From Psococerastis gibbosa (lineage: Eukaryota; Arthropoda; Insecta; Psocodea; Psocidae): a stretch of 64,000 nucleotides of DNA. The translations under genes were made by a program, and so were the position numbers. Where the stretch lies: assembly GCA_963971405.1 (NCBI GenBank), contig OZ020485.1:42281469-42345468 (forward strand). Reading direction: 5' to 3'. The notes beneath the pieces are model-generated. The model was not told the DNA's origin and did no database searches. It was given only the letters and a program-made list of their open reading frames with translations. Shown here one piece after another: positions 1 through 12,100 of the stretch; position 1 is the first letter of the stretch; every line of letters starts with the position of its first letter.

Positions 1-114
1 TTCAAGTAGCCCTGTCATTGTGAATTAGACTTAAAGTCAACCCTTAAAATTTAATATCATTCTCAATTGAGTGGCATGTTTAAAGTTTACTTGACCTATT
101 TTCTTTTCTTGTAG

Positions 115-1044
115 GTTAAAGCTTACAACACTAAAGGAAACTCTAATTACTCTGAGGAAGCTACAGCATCTACGAAAGTCGATCGAGTACCAGAACCGCT
201 AAGGGTAACATACCACCAAGCCTCACGATCGCTTAGTCTCAATCTACCCGTCACATGTCTTCAGCTTCAGGCTGAATTAGAAGCACAAACGACTTCTGAT
301 TGGGAGCGATTTAATACAATGCCTGTGTCACTGGGATCTGCAGATGCCGCAACCATCCTGCCGCAGAATATTCCCGGGCCCCCAAGATTACGCGTTAGGT
401 TATGTCTTCAGGCAGCTCCTGAACGCTGCGGAGAATATGTGCAGGCCGAATCAGGGCCATCTTTTGTCGCTCAATCGACATCCATAGCTACATCCACCCT
501 TATCGCAATAGTTGTTTCATGTGTAGTTTTTGTGCTTTTCATTGGACTTCTGGTCATGTTTTGTAGATGTAAAAAGCAAGGGTTGAAGAAGGAGACGAGT
601 AAAGAATATGAAGTTGAAGGTGTGAGGCCGAGCATCGTCCAGCAGCCACCACCCCCCTACTATCCGGAAACGAAGCCTGAGGACGATCCTGGCAAGTGGG
701 TGAATATGGGATATCATGAAACTTCTTATAGCAATTCAGTTCATTCGCAAGACTCGTTATGGGCAATGAAACTTGCTAATGGTAACAACAACGCATCGGA
801 CGCCCATGGCTACGACGGCATGTCACACGGCTACGATTACTCGTATGATCCTTATGGACCAGTCCATAAGCAGAAAAAAATGCCTGCGCACATGGACATG
901 AGTGGTCTCCCAGATCCATATATGGTAGCCATGGAGATGGAAGAGCCCAAGAACCAACATTTAGCTTTCGATGAAAGTCTAGAAAGTGGATATTCAACGC
1001 CTAATTCCCGAAATAGACGAATCATTAGAGAGATAATTGTCTGA
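115..1044 (+). CDS. ed: Echinoid-like adhesion receptor, last coding exon (3' part of gene)
   Basis: The reading frame opens directly after a pyrimidine-rich acceptor (AG at 113-114), phase 0, and runs 309 codons to a TGA at 1042-1044. Residues 1-20 of the exon look like the last strand of a fibronectin III domain. A short extracellular stretch follows, then a transmembrane helix at exon residues about 129-150 (bases 499-564), a Cys/Lys stop-transfer segment, and a 159-residue cytoplasmic tail. The tail holds a PPPPY motif at exon residues 178-182 and ends in EIIV, the PDZ ligand that in Drosophila Echinoid binds Bazooka and Canoe at adherens junctions. Echinoid is an Ig/FnIII homophilic adhesion protein acting in epithelia and in Notch, EGFR and Hippo signalling. 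The tail is shorter than I recall for the fly protein (about 315 aa). The ectodomain exons lie upstream of the window. The EIIV end argues for echinoid over friend-of-echinoid. Confidence 0.85.
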   Translation, partial: VKAYNTKGNSNYSEEATASTKVDRVPEPLRVTYHQASRSLSLNLPVTCLQLQAELEAQTTSDWERFNTMPVSLGSADAATILPQNIPGPPRLRVRLCLQAAPERCGEYVQAESGPSFVAQSTSIATSTLIAIVVSCVVFVLFIGLLVMFCRCKKQGLKKETSKEYEVEGVRPSIVQQPPPPYYPETKPEDDPGKWVNMGYHETSYSNSVHSQDSLWAMKLANGNNNASDAHGYDGMSHGYDYSYDPYGPVHKQKKMPAHMDMSGLPDPYMVAMEMEEPKNQHLAFDESLESGYSTPNSRNRRIIREIIV

Positions 1045-1769
1045 AAGCAGGCTGACTGACCCTTCGAGATGTCCTCCGCTTTCTAGGAGAAAAAGAAGGG
1101 AAACCCTAGTCCTAGAATTATCTAGACTGTTGGACCTGTAGCTCTTTGTTTTGGTGATGGAGCTTACGTGCTGCTTACCTGGAGTGACCTTGCCGTTAAC
1201 TATAGTAGACAACTTCACATTTCTATAATTTTTCTAGTATCCCACTTAAATTTTAAATTAATAAGGAATTTTTTTGGGCCAATGAGGATCTTTCATGTCA
1301 GGGTAGAATGGGTATGAAACCCGATTCTACTGCAACTAAATTACATACGGTACATTACTCTGTACCTACGCACATAGCACACATTTAGTCAAGACACACT
1401 GGATACTAAGAGCAGCTCTTTTTTTGGTGGGGGGAATAAAATTTGCGTACTCCTACAATTATTCAGGTACTGTGCGTCACGCATACAATACCTTTTCACT
1501 TCAGTGCAATCCTCTTATGTTTTTTCACACATAATAAGGGTGATTTTTATTATCTAAGATAAGCTCAAAGGAAAGCTAAAGTTCTGAAGTGCAATTTAAT
1601 GATTTCCACCAAACCGATTGGGTTCAAATTTTACATAGAGTAAATTTAAATCAATTGCCCTGAAATTTCAGGTTAAGCGTCAGCCTAAGCTAGAAAGCTA
1701 CTAACATACTTTCTTTGCCGTTTATTTGAACCTAACATCTATTGGAAGAAATGAGAATTTTAATGATTA
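1045..1769 (+). other. Probable 3' UTR of echinoid
   Basis: Sequence after the echinoid stop without any coding pattern. A canonical AATAAA lies at 1435-1440 after a G-rich stretch and is one candidate polyadenylation signal; further AATAAA-like strings occur downstream, so the real transcript end cannot be set from sequence. Confidence 0.4.
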
Positions 1770-2064
1770 CTTCTTGGCGCTAAAGTGACTAGTGCCAAGT
1801 TGGTGTTGACTGTCCATGCATTATATTACGATACACGATGGATTATAAACCAGAGCGGTTTTATTATTTTAATTTCTTGTTGTGTCAATCAATTTGGTAG
1901 CAGAGCGTGTGGAAGCGTGCTGGGCCCATAATCTATTGATTGACACAACAAGAAATTAAAATAATAAAACCACTCTGGCTTATAATCCATCTTGTAATAT
2001 AATAATGCATAGACAATCGTACAGTCAACACCAACGTGGCACTAGTCACTTTAGCGCCAAGAAG
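1770..2064. mobile_element. Foldback MITE, CTTCTTGGCGC ends, TA target site
   Basis: A 295-bp element whose two halves are near-complete inverted repeats (ends CTTCTTGGCGCTAAAGTGAC and its complement). The arms run about 130 bp to a short centre near 1905-1930. TA flanks both ends (1768-1769 and 2065-2066), as expected for Tc1/mariner-type insertion. No coding capacity. Class is inferred from ends and duplication only. Confidence 0.8.
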
Positions 2065-5000
2065 TAGAAGTTGTGATAGGCTACTATATGTTTAATGGCA
2101 AGTCTAATGGGAAGGTAACAGCAGCCGTAGGTACGGTAGGTCAAGTGCCTAGGAGGAGTGCTTTGTATGGCGAAATCTGTGCCATCTCCTGTAGCTTACA
2201 CAGGGGACCACTGTAAATAACACTTGTATATATAGTCGTATTTGTAGTTTTTTATGGTGCACAATAAGGCTCAAAATATCGCGAATTGTGCGGGCGTTGT
2301 GACGTCACCATTGTTGTTATTCCTTGAGTATTTTTTGTACTACAATTTATTGTTTTTAATTTTTTATTGTAGCTTAAAAACCGCGTGACTGTAACAAGAT
2401 GGTTTCCTCTAAAATTTATATATTTTATTATTACTACTACCCGACCCCATTACGAAGACATTTCGTAAGTCTAGCTTATTTTAATTCTCTCTCACTTTAA
2501 AGTTCATTATTACATAATGCACAATTCATTGTCATTAAGTGTGTAATTACTGTAGACTACAAATGTAATGATTCTTCTCTTGCATATGGCGAATATGTCT
2601 TTTCTGCATTACAAGGAGTAAGGCTAACGAGTATCTTCGTTTAACGTGGTCGGGATATAGACCTATTAGTTTTGTTTTTAAGTAAGTTTTATGATTATGA
2701 ACGTAAGCATGCCAATAGAGATATTCACCATTATTTTTTTATTTGGGCCAATTTTAGTATAATTTAAATTTAATTACTTTCACCGCTGCATCTGCATCAT
2801 AACCATCTCAGTCGTCGTGACATTTTTTAAACATATTTTCTTTATTTATGCCTATTACTTTTATTAAAAAATTATATTCATTGTACTTTATTTTAAGTAC
2901 GACGAAATTCTGGATCATCTAACCGCCATAGAGATCTCACAATAACAGTTACCTACTTTGCTTCGTACGGCAACGTAGGAAGGTTTAACTTGCACATATC
3001 AACATTATTTCACATCTTAAAGCAAACGAGGGTCCGGCCGTAGAGCTTGACCTAGTATTTGCAGTAATATTCTACAGTAACAAAAACCTACCGTAATTAC
3101 ACGGTAATTAATTATTATAATCTATTTGTGACACTATCATATTGTACCGATATACCTATCTAGGCTACAACTACTCTATCCAACATATTATTATTATTAT
3201 TTATATACTATATACCATGAATTTTTGAATATTGTGTTGTTAGTTATTCTTTAGTACTTATTTCAGTAAAATTTTCCACATTCACTTTGTAATATTTCGT
3301 CATACTGGTAGTAAATAAAATAAGATTGTCAAGTATTACTAAATTTTATTTAAAGCGACCGGTTTTGGCACTAGGCCATCGTCGGCTACAGATATATCCA
3401 ATCTGTGGTCCTGGTGCCGAAACCGGTCGTTCTAAAAATATTTTTGTAGCCTAATACTTTACAAAGTAGTTTAATTTTATTTACTTTTTGTACGTAGCCT
3501 AGGTAGGTACGTATAGGTGTAATGTTAAATTTTTTTTCTTTAAGTTTTATTTAAAGGAGGCCATCCCAAAAAAAGGTATATCCCTACTTAATCTCACTAT
3601 TTTCAAGATATTTTGTGACATTTTTGTACAAATTAGTTTTATGAATGTCTTGGGCTTGCTGATCGAAATTGTGTTCGTTATAGTTTTAGTTTTTTCGTTG
3701 ATCATAAACACAAAAGTTGTGTTAAGTCTCAGGATGTAATTCTCTTTGAATCATTTATTCATGAAAATGGAGAGGCCTTATTCCTCTGACCTATACGTTA
3801 CTCGGTACGGTAGTCTAAATTTGCACGTGACGTGGAAAAGTGGCACAAGTCTAATATAATATATATGAATTCTTGAAGCAGAAAGGGTCTCAGCTACTTA
3901 GTGTACTTTTAAGTAGGTCTAATAGTGAAATCAAAATGGGCAAGATATTCTCAAACGAAGGAAGCTTAGGAAATAAAAAAAGAAGTGTGGTACCTACTGT
4001 TATACTGTATAATATGAAGTTTTGCACAGTTAAAAATATCATGTACAGGATTAATTAAATATTCGAGCAAATTGCCAGTTCAGGTTCAATGGATAAGCCA
4101 CATCAATTTTTATTTCCCTAATCCACCCCAATATTTCCTTTGATTCTATCATCCTCATTATGTACCACAATGTTAATAAAAAACTTTACAATTTTGTGAA
4201 CCTCTTGAAGTGGCTAGGCCTAGATAAGATTATATTGTTTAAGGATTGGTAACTACGTAATGGAATATTGATAGAATAAGGCTCAGGGGTAAAATAAAAT
4301 AAATTATTTTTGAGTTGTGCCACTTTTCATATTTGGATGACCACTAGGCTACCGTTCTGACTTGAAATATAGTCATAAAGTGTTGTGAAATATCTTTGGC
4401 CTAATGTTTGTCAGTGTAGGCTGTTACAAGGCTTGAAAGGCATTTTCTTGGTACATTAAAGATTCAAGGAGGTTCATTACGTACTCGCATGCATTTAATT
4501 AAGTAGGCTTTTATGCCTACAAAAAATTGTGGTGGAATCTGATCTCATTTTCAAATATCGATCAATATTTAAATAGGTAGCCTAAAAGTGGAGACCCAAT
4601 AGGTTATCAACTAGTATCTTATCAAAATAAATAAATTTTATAATATATATTTTTATGAAGCAGAGAGGGGATTATTGTAAGTACCTATACTGGCCTATTT
4701 GACGCGAGATTAATGTTGGCTAAGGCATATCACTGTAATTTTTAGGTAGGCTAATTGTCCATATTTGTAAATAATAACGAGTAGCCCAATAGAAATTTCT
4801 GATGTCTCGTTCAGTGTGAAATTCATTACGGTACGCAAGAGAACTTACAATTGAATCTGTTGTAATTTGTAGGATGCATGTTTACAGTTGGTATATATGT
4901 ATTATTACCTCTGCAGGCTACCTGTATGTATGGATGATTGTTTTTATATTATGACCTGAATGGAAACCAACCCTGTTGATGTATTTTTTAGCTGGATGTA

Positions 5001-5968
5001 TGGAAAAAATAAAACAAAACGTAATATTTTGTAATTGATTTGTTATTCAAATTTTTTACCCAACCTAACCTAGATCTAGACGCAGTAGTTGGCTAGTGTA
5101 TTTTCTTCTATTGATAACTGTAGGCACTTACAACCAATAAACTTCAGATGAACATGCACGGTACCGCAGTACAGTTCATTCGAATAGGTGTCTGCACTTT
5201 CTGCATTTTCTAACAATTCATCGGAGGGTAGCCTATTTTTATAGCTACGAGTCCAGCCTCCCAGTTGTCAAGTTGAGCATAAGAGACGGCCTTGAAGTCA
5301 GTCGTAGCTCTGCGAGGTGGTTTTGATTCATTAGATATATTGATTGATTTTTGCTTTCCTATTTTTTTTTATTTGTCCCATTCGGTAGGCAGGGCAGAGT
5401 GCAGGTGACAACTCAAACTTGGTATATATATATAATTATTTATTAAGGAATCGCCTGCCACTATAACTGTATTTGTGGATACAATTATTGCTAATGATAT
5501 GTATTTCTTAATAATTAAATGTTATTATAATTATAGTCTATAATCATTCGCTTCAACTCAGTCACTAGAAAACTCAGTTGGCCCTGTCGTGTCAAAAAAA
5601 TGGGAACACAAAAATTTCTTTTAAATTTTTCGCTATTGTTGAAAAAGAAGAATAGCTGTTACTTATTTTCTAACAACTAAAATGTTGAAATATTAAAAAA
5701 AGCTTAAATATTATAAAAACTATAAAAGTTTCAAATTATGGAATGGAATGGCGCGTTTAACGTACGCTCATTTCCGGTAAGCAGACGACAAAAATCCCAA
5801 TATTTACTATATACTAGTATTTACGCGGTAAAATTATACCATTTATACCCAGCAAGTCCTTAAAAATCGATATTAAATCGTAAATTTATTGTTCTCATTA
5901 AATATTAGCCGAATTAGCTCTTTGCTTAGCTTCTTGGTAGCATCTCAGTCCCACAGTCTGGGGAAAAC
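2065..5968. other. Intergenic region echinoid-UBR7
   Basis: AT-rich DNA without a convincing gene. The only clear structure is the hairpin at 3345-3440 (separate entry). The start at 5969 is preceded by 60-80 bp that may hold the UBR7 leader, but I see no TATA box at a convincing distance. Part of the left end may be echinoid 3' UTR. Confidence 0.5.
3350..3436. repeat. GACCGGTTTTGGCAC hairpin motif
   Basis: Inverted arms GCGACCGGTTTTGGCAC and GTGCCGAAACCGGTCGT enclose about 50 bp with a CATCGTCGG motif. Gene-free flanks. Similar ACCGGTTTCGGC hairpins are widespread in arthropod repeats (from memory). No duplication was resolved, so this may be the end of a decayed element. Confidence 0.5.
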
Positions 5969-6127
5969 ATGGAAAACGAGCCACAGCCAAGTGTTTCAGG
6001 AGACGAAAGTGATGAAGGAAATAAGATTGTCACAATGGTTGACGTTTTACAACAGGAAAATGAGCAGGAAGCCGACGCCATTGCTGTTCTAGGGGGTGCT
6101 GATGACCAAAACTGCACGTATGTTCAG
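5969..6127 (+). CDS. UBR7: UBR7 exon 1
   Basis: Codes residues 1-53, starting MENEPQ and ending before the UBR box at YVQ. Phase 0 end; donor GTTAGT at 6128. Contains the conserved acidic DVLQQENEQEADAIAVLGG segment. Confidence 0.88.
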
Positions 6128-9100
6128 GTTAGTCTGCCAAGTGTATTTACAATAGGTTCGGTTCAATGGCTTATGATGGGTTGCTTAGCACAAACACACT
6201 TAAAATGCTGCTTCACTCCGAATCTCAGGGTCTGAAATGTGGGGAGCCTCTGAGCTAAGCAAGCTTCCTGTCATTCGACTTTAACAACTTATTATGAATG
6301 TGTACAGGTATATATTGTCAATGACTGTTGTTTATCTCTGAGACTCTGACCCAGGGTCTTTATCTAATTGATGTTGTTGTTGTTGTTGTTGAAAACTTAG
6401 AAGTGAAACACTTATATTTGTTTACAACAGTTCACAGTTCAGTCTTCTAATTGTTTTTCATCCATGCTCAGCTCAGTCATTTAACCTTTTACACACAATC
6501 ACTTCTTTTAGTGTTTTTCTGAACATTTCCACTGTATTAGTAGTAGTAGTATGGTTGGACACAGTCCCAGGCCACGGTGTGGGCCTATAGGACAGGGGAC
6601 CTCCTGATTATAGTGGATTCCGAACCACTTGGGAAACACAGTGAAGTCACACGATTAGTTATCGACTTCGATGGCCAGGTGGTAGCGTGCTTGTACATGT
6701 GCGATTCTCTACACGCCATGCAATCGCAGACGTGTCGTTCCTCGACACAAGTACCTATTAGGTAACTTAGTGAGGCGACTGAAGAGGTCAATCGGATACA
6801 TTCATTGAATTGTTTGTATGGGATTAACCTTTAAAAAAAAAAAAAAGTTCGGAGGGGACCAGGACAAGTCCTACCAAGTTTCCCTACCGGCACTGTGCAC
6901 ACTACCTATCTACCTTATCTGCATCATTGAACCTGCTCTGGTCCGCTGGATTCAACTTGGTAAGGCGGCCGGCTTTCCACTGTATTGCATTCTCTTATTC
7001 TTCTGCTTAGTTTGTTATAATCGGAGATTCCGTCTTGAAATATTGTCTTCCTGACTTGACTACCACTAGTAGTTAGATTTTCTCGATTTCTCGTCTCGTA
7101 GGTGTGCCTTTCTTGGTATCTCATAGTTAGCGCTAGGTACTCGGGTGTCAGACCTTTATCGATTTTGAATATTAATGTCATAGTGTCCAAGTAGAGGTTT
7201 TCATAAATTGTTAACCAGTCTAATTGTCTAATTCGTTGGGAATTGTGCAGAGCAGTAAAGCAAGCCCGCCTCTAACTATAGATGAAAATATCTAATATAA
7301 TCATTTTCCTATACGAAAGAGGTCCATTTAAATTGCCCGCTTGGCCCGCTGCAACGAACTTTTTTTATAATAGTGACCTATTCGCCTTCTGTTGGGAAAG
7401 TCATGTTGCTTGATGTGAAAGCCTATTGTTCATTGGCGAGCAACTGCTCCAAACAAATTTTGAATCTCGCGTTATATACAGTACAATGACCCTAGACAGA
7501 ACATACTGTAATTCAAGATCAGCCTTGATGTTTGTTTTCCAACGCCTGCTTTCAGCATTTCTGCTTTAAGCAACCCTGTCAACCTGGCGGGGGGAGTTAG
7601 TCTGTTTATTAACTTGAGACACCCTAAGGGCAGACTCCTTCACCTCGGGCAAAATGGGTGTTTACTGACGGGGTGGACCCCCTTATAATAGCGGGAACTT
7701 AGTAAAGTCACACGATTAATTCGGAGGTGACCAGGACTCGACACGCACTCAGACTGACTGGTATAGTCATAGCCTTGATGTAAAATATGATGTAAAGCCA
7801 TATTTTTTTCATCTTTATCTCAACAGGGTTATCTTCTTCGTCAGCCGCTATATTCATGCCGAACATGCTTTAACGGCTCGTATGGAGGTATATGCCTAGC
7901 CTGCAGCTTCAAGTGTCATGAGGGTCATGATTTAATTGAGCTATATACGAAGAGAAATTTTCGTTGTGACTGCGGCAATGCAGCGTTTGGTGCCAACAAA
8001 TGCGCCCTTGATCCGGTAAGATCATATTATTCCAATACAGTTTTTAATTATCCTTGAAAACGCTGGAAGGAGGAGGTGGAAACTGACCTTTGCGAGTTGG
8101 GACTCCGTAGATGGTGGAGCGTTGTACAAAACCGAGATGACTGGTTGGGGTATTATCGAGCAGGCCAAAGTTCATCAATGGCTGTAGAGCCAGAAGAAGA
8201 AAAAATTACCAATTCTAAGCAATGATTCTATTGTATTATATTACGTATTATATTTATTATTTTTTTAGATTAAAGATGCTGAAAACACTGAAAACGAATA
8301 CAACCAGAATTTTGTAGGAAAGTACTGCGTATGCTCACGACCTTACCCCGACCCTGATAATGACGTGGAGGATGTAATGTTGCAGTGTGTCGTTTGTGAG
8401 GATTGGTACCATGGCCGGGTAAATTCAACTTTTTCAAACACAAATCACAATTTTACGTACTTACATAAATATTCTTTGTCTGCCATATAAATTCACATTA
8501 TCACGATGGGACGACGAGTAATCAGACTCCCCTGATAGCATATCGCTACTTCAGAAGAAAAAAAGACAACTCATTTATTTCGTCTTAATATCGCTAAAAT
8601 ATTTTTTTTTTAATCTGCTAGTAAAACGGCGTTAAGACGAAATGCTACGTAGAAAATGAGCACCCCAATATTTGGTGTTTTTATTGTCTTTTCATCTTTT
8701 TATTTAATTAACAAAGCAAGTCATTAAGGATTTGGCTCATGGAAGTTGTAGAAGACTGCTTCATGCATCATGTAATTGGAAATATTAAATTTTTGGTACC
8801 TTAGTACCTTAGTTCTTTCTTAAATACCAGAACGGAGTAAAATTACGCGTATTCTGGAATTTTTGGAAGAATTACAAAACCGAAAAGTACAATTAATACC
8901 CGATTATATGATACACTTAGCCAGAATAGCTTTTAACATAAAGACAAAGATATTCGAATCTAACAACATCGACTTGGATACAAGGAAAAGACTTTTCAAA
9001 GCTATAGTGTGGAGTGTGCTCTTGTACGAAAGTGAAGCATGGTGCATTTACGAACATGACAAAAAAAAAACTGGAAGCCTTTTGAGTTGTGGTGCCACAG

Positions 9101-12100
9101 AAGAATCTTGAAAACCCCATAACCAAATAACCAACGAAGATATGCTCCATAGAATAAACGAAAGAACTGGTCCGAGTTTACTCGAACATGCTTTCCAATT
9201 TATCAAAATTAGTAGATAGAGAAAATGAGTAATTTCATGGTAAATAATTTTCCTATGGTTCAATTTCCGTTATCTGGGGGGGGGGGGGGGGGGGTTGTCC
9301 ACCTGACGTCACTGGAGGAGAGGTAATTTCTAGATAGGTCAGACCAACACATTAACGCACAGGAATACTGGCAGGGCACGCAATGCGTATGAGCGTACAT
9401 TTCCTATCATTTTTCAAAAAAACATTTTTTTTGTACAAAACCAAATACTTTTCTGGGAAAGCAACCTGTCCGATTTCGTTACTCAATTTAACACCTAAAA
9501 CATACCTGAAGGTAGAAATCATCGATAGAATGGTTTCGCAGAAAAATTATTTTTTAGTCATTTTTCATTAAAATTTAGTTATTTTTATTTGTTTACCCCC
9601 AGAAGCAAATTATCAAGGGGCAAGCGACCCGCCGCATTAACATTAATAACAACTACAATTTATGTGAATTTAAAAGAAATCGTTGAGCCGTTTATGGGAA
9701 ATAATTTTTTTAGACGTTTTTTTTTAGTTTTTTGAGAATGAAACCCCCCCAAATTGAGTTAGCCCTAAATAAAATAAATGGTCCCGAGGTATGATTTTTG
9801 TGAACCTACATGCCGAATTTCATCAAAATCCACCGAGAAGTTTGCCCGGAAATCGATGCACAGGCAGACAGACATTTCGTAAAAAACACTTTTTTGGGTT
9901 CCTAGGACCTTAAAACGGGTAAATCCGTTCAAATCTCGGAATCGAAAATTTCGACGATCACAAAGCTTTCGTTATACTACGTATAAATTGGAAAGCAAAA
10001 AGATCTATTGTGGCCACCATTTCAACAAGAGGCAAATGGATGGGGCATATTTTGAGACACGAAGGGCGAAGGATTTCATGAAGGACCTAGGGTGCGTCAC
10101 CTGCAAAGAACTGAAAAGGACCGCACAAAACAGACAAAAGTGGAGGAGAAAAATACAACACTCGATGCAAACCAATCCCTAGACTGCAACTCAAGAAGAT
10201 GAAGTAGTCTTCTACAACTTAGATGGGTCAAATTTTTAATAACTTGCTGAGTTAATTAAATAAAAAATGAGAAGTATTTAATTTTGGGGTGCCAATTTTC
10301 TACGTGACATATCCTCTTAATGATACTTTTCTGTTTCTGGATTCTGTTCTTTGATTTTTTGATTCTTGTCAGATAAGAATCTTGCAATCAAGTTTAGTGC
10401 TCCTCCAGTATTTCCAGAAGTAGTTTATTTCACCAATTTCACAAAAAGTAATATATGAGCATGCACCCAACTATTTAGCATGTAAGATGTTTAATGCCAT
10501 GCCAGTGGAAATCAAAGTATTAAAAGGCAATGAAAAATTATTTAAGGCAGCAGTGAAAAAGCACGTAACTAACCTTTCCGATCAACACCTGCGGGCCATA
10601 TTATTTTAGCTTTTTAATTTTGTTTTGTATTAGCTTTTTATTTAACACACTTTTTTGTATGTAACCTTTTAATTTTGTTTTATTTTTGGTTTTATTAGTG
10701 AAACTTTCCACATTTTAAGTAGACATTAGGCACGACTGAATAATTTAAGTTTGTAATTGTATATTTTAATTGTATCCCGGCAACACAAGTCCTCTTGAGG
10801 AACTTAGGGCCGGAATAACTAATGGTGTTTTTTAATTGTAGTTTTTTTTTCAAATAAATATTCATTCATGCATTCAATTATGCCACACATTATAATCGAC
10901 CCCCAAAAAGCACTTACAATTTGCAAATATAGAAGGCATGCATGCACCTAAATATAACAATGCTATATAACTTTAAAAAATCTGAATTTTAAACAAATAA
11001 TGGGAATAATGTTATGTATGTCTAAAAATACGGGTACAATCAGCTGTGTTGTGAAATTTAGGAATTTTTAAATCCTCTAATTTCGCTCGGTTATAATGAG
11101 GAGGTTGCCTCTTGTCACTTTAAACCTAAGTTAGTTTCATGTCAGTATTATATACTATATAATACTGCAATATATTGAATGAATATTTATGCAATAAGAA
11201 CAGACCGGTTCAGTTAGATAGTAATAGGGGACATGGAAGGAGCCTCCCCGAAGATTGCGCTTATGAGCGATCGGGCGTCCCTGGTAACGGCGGGAATTAC
11301 CCCGTCGGCCAATCCTTCCACCACCGGGTCAAGCGACAACAACGTGTCCAAGGCTCGGACACGTTAAGAAGAAGAAGAGAAGAAGAAGAAGATAGTTGTG
11401 TAGTTGGCGCTAACCTGTCTAACAACCCGACCCCCAAAACACCCCATTTCCGATCCCCCCCCCCCCCATGAAAAAATTAATACAGCCATTAGATAGTTCG
11501 ACCCCGTGAAATGTTTAACCCCATTTAAAAATTCCTTCTAATAACTACAATATAGGCTATGGACGGACAGTGTGAATCACCCTGTATACTCGTATAAGTA
11601 TTGACAAAATAATATAACCTTAATTGTTTAAGGCGCTTATTCCACCTACGTCAATAGTCAATAGTAAATGTGGTATTGACGAGGTAGCAGACATTTTTAG
11701 ACTGTCTTTAATGTCTGCTACCACGTCAATACCACATTTACTATTGACTATTGACGAAGGTGGAATAAGCGCCTAATGGTTGTTATATCTTTACGAGCAT
11801 TTTATAAGTTTGTAATTACACTTTTTTAGCACATTCCATCCAATTCTTCTGGGCATCAAGAAGGCGAAGAGCTTATTTGCCACATTTGCATGGAAAGGCT
11901 GGCGTTCTTGAGGTGTTATGTGACCCCGGTAGCGCGCAGTTCCGCCTCTTCCTCGGATGCAGTCCCTGAGGAACCTGTTGATGTGGTAACTGCCACACCC
12001 GCAGTTGCTGAAAATTCTGGAACATTGAAGGATATAAAAGCTGGCGAATATTGCAAGCTCAAGCCAGTGACTGGTACGGGTGCTGCCTTTATGCCTGAAG

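Larger units (their letters stand above)
8636..10316. mobile_element. TTAA-flanked inverted-repeat MITE, split by later insertions
   Basis: Ends are GACGAAATGCTACGTAG and the complementary CTACGTGACATATCCTC, flanked by TTAA at 8632-8635 and 10317-10320. The two halves (8636 to about 8915 and about 10190 to 10316) match copies at 47746-48143 and 62208-62593. The centre holds a LINE fragment, itself split by an 830-bp repeat. TTAA may be a piggyBac-like target or part of the ends. Confidence 0.75.

Noticed and set aside
11175..11471. 98-codon open frame with Arg/Glu-rich part
   Set aside because: The Arg/Glu run comes from a GAAGAA microsatellite and the Pro end from a C-run.
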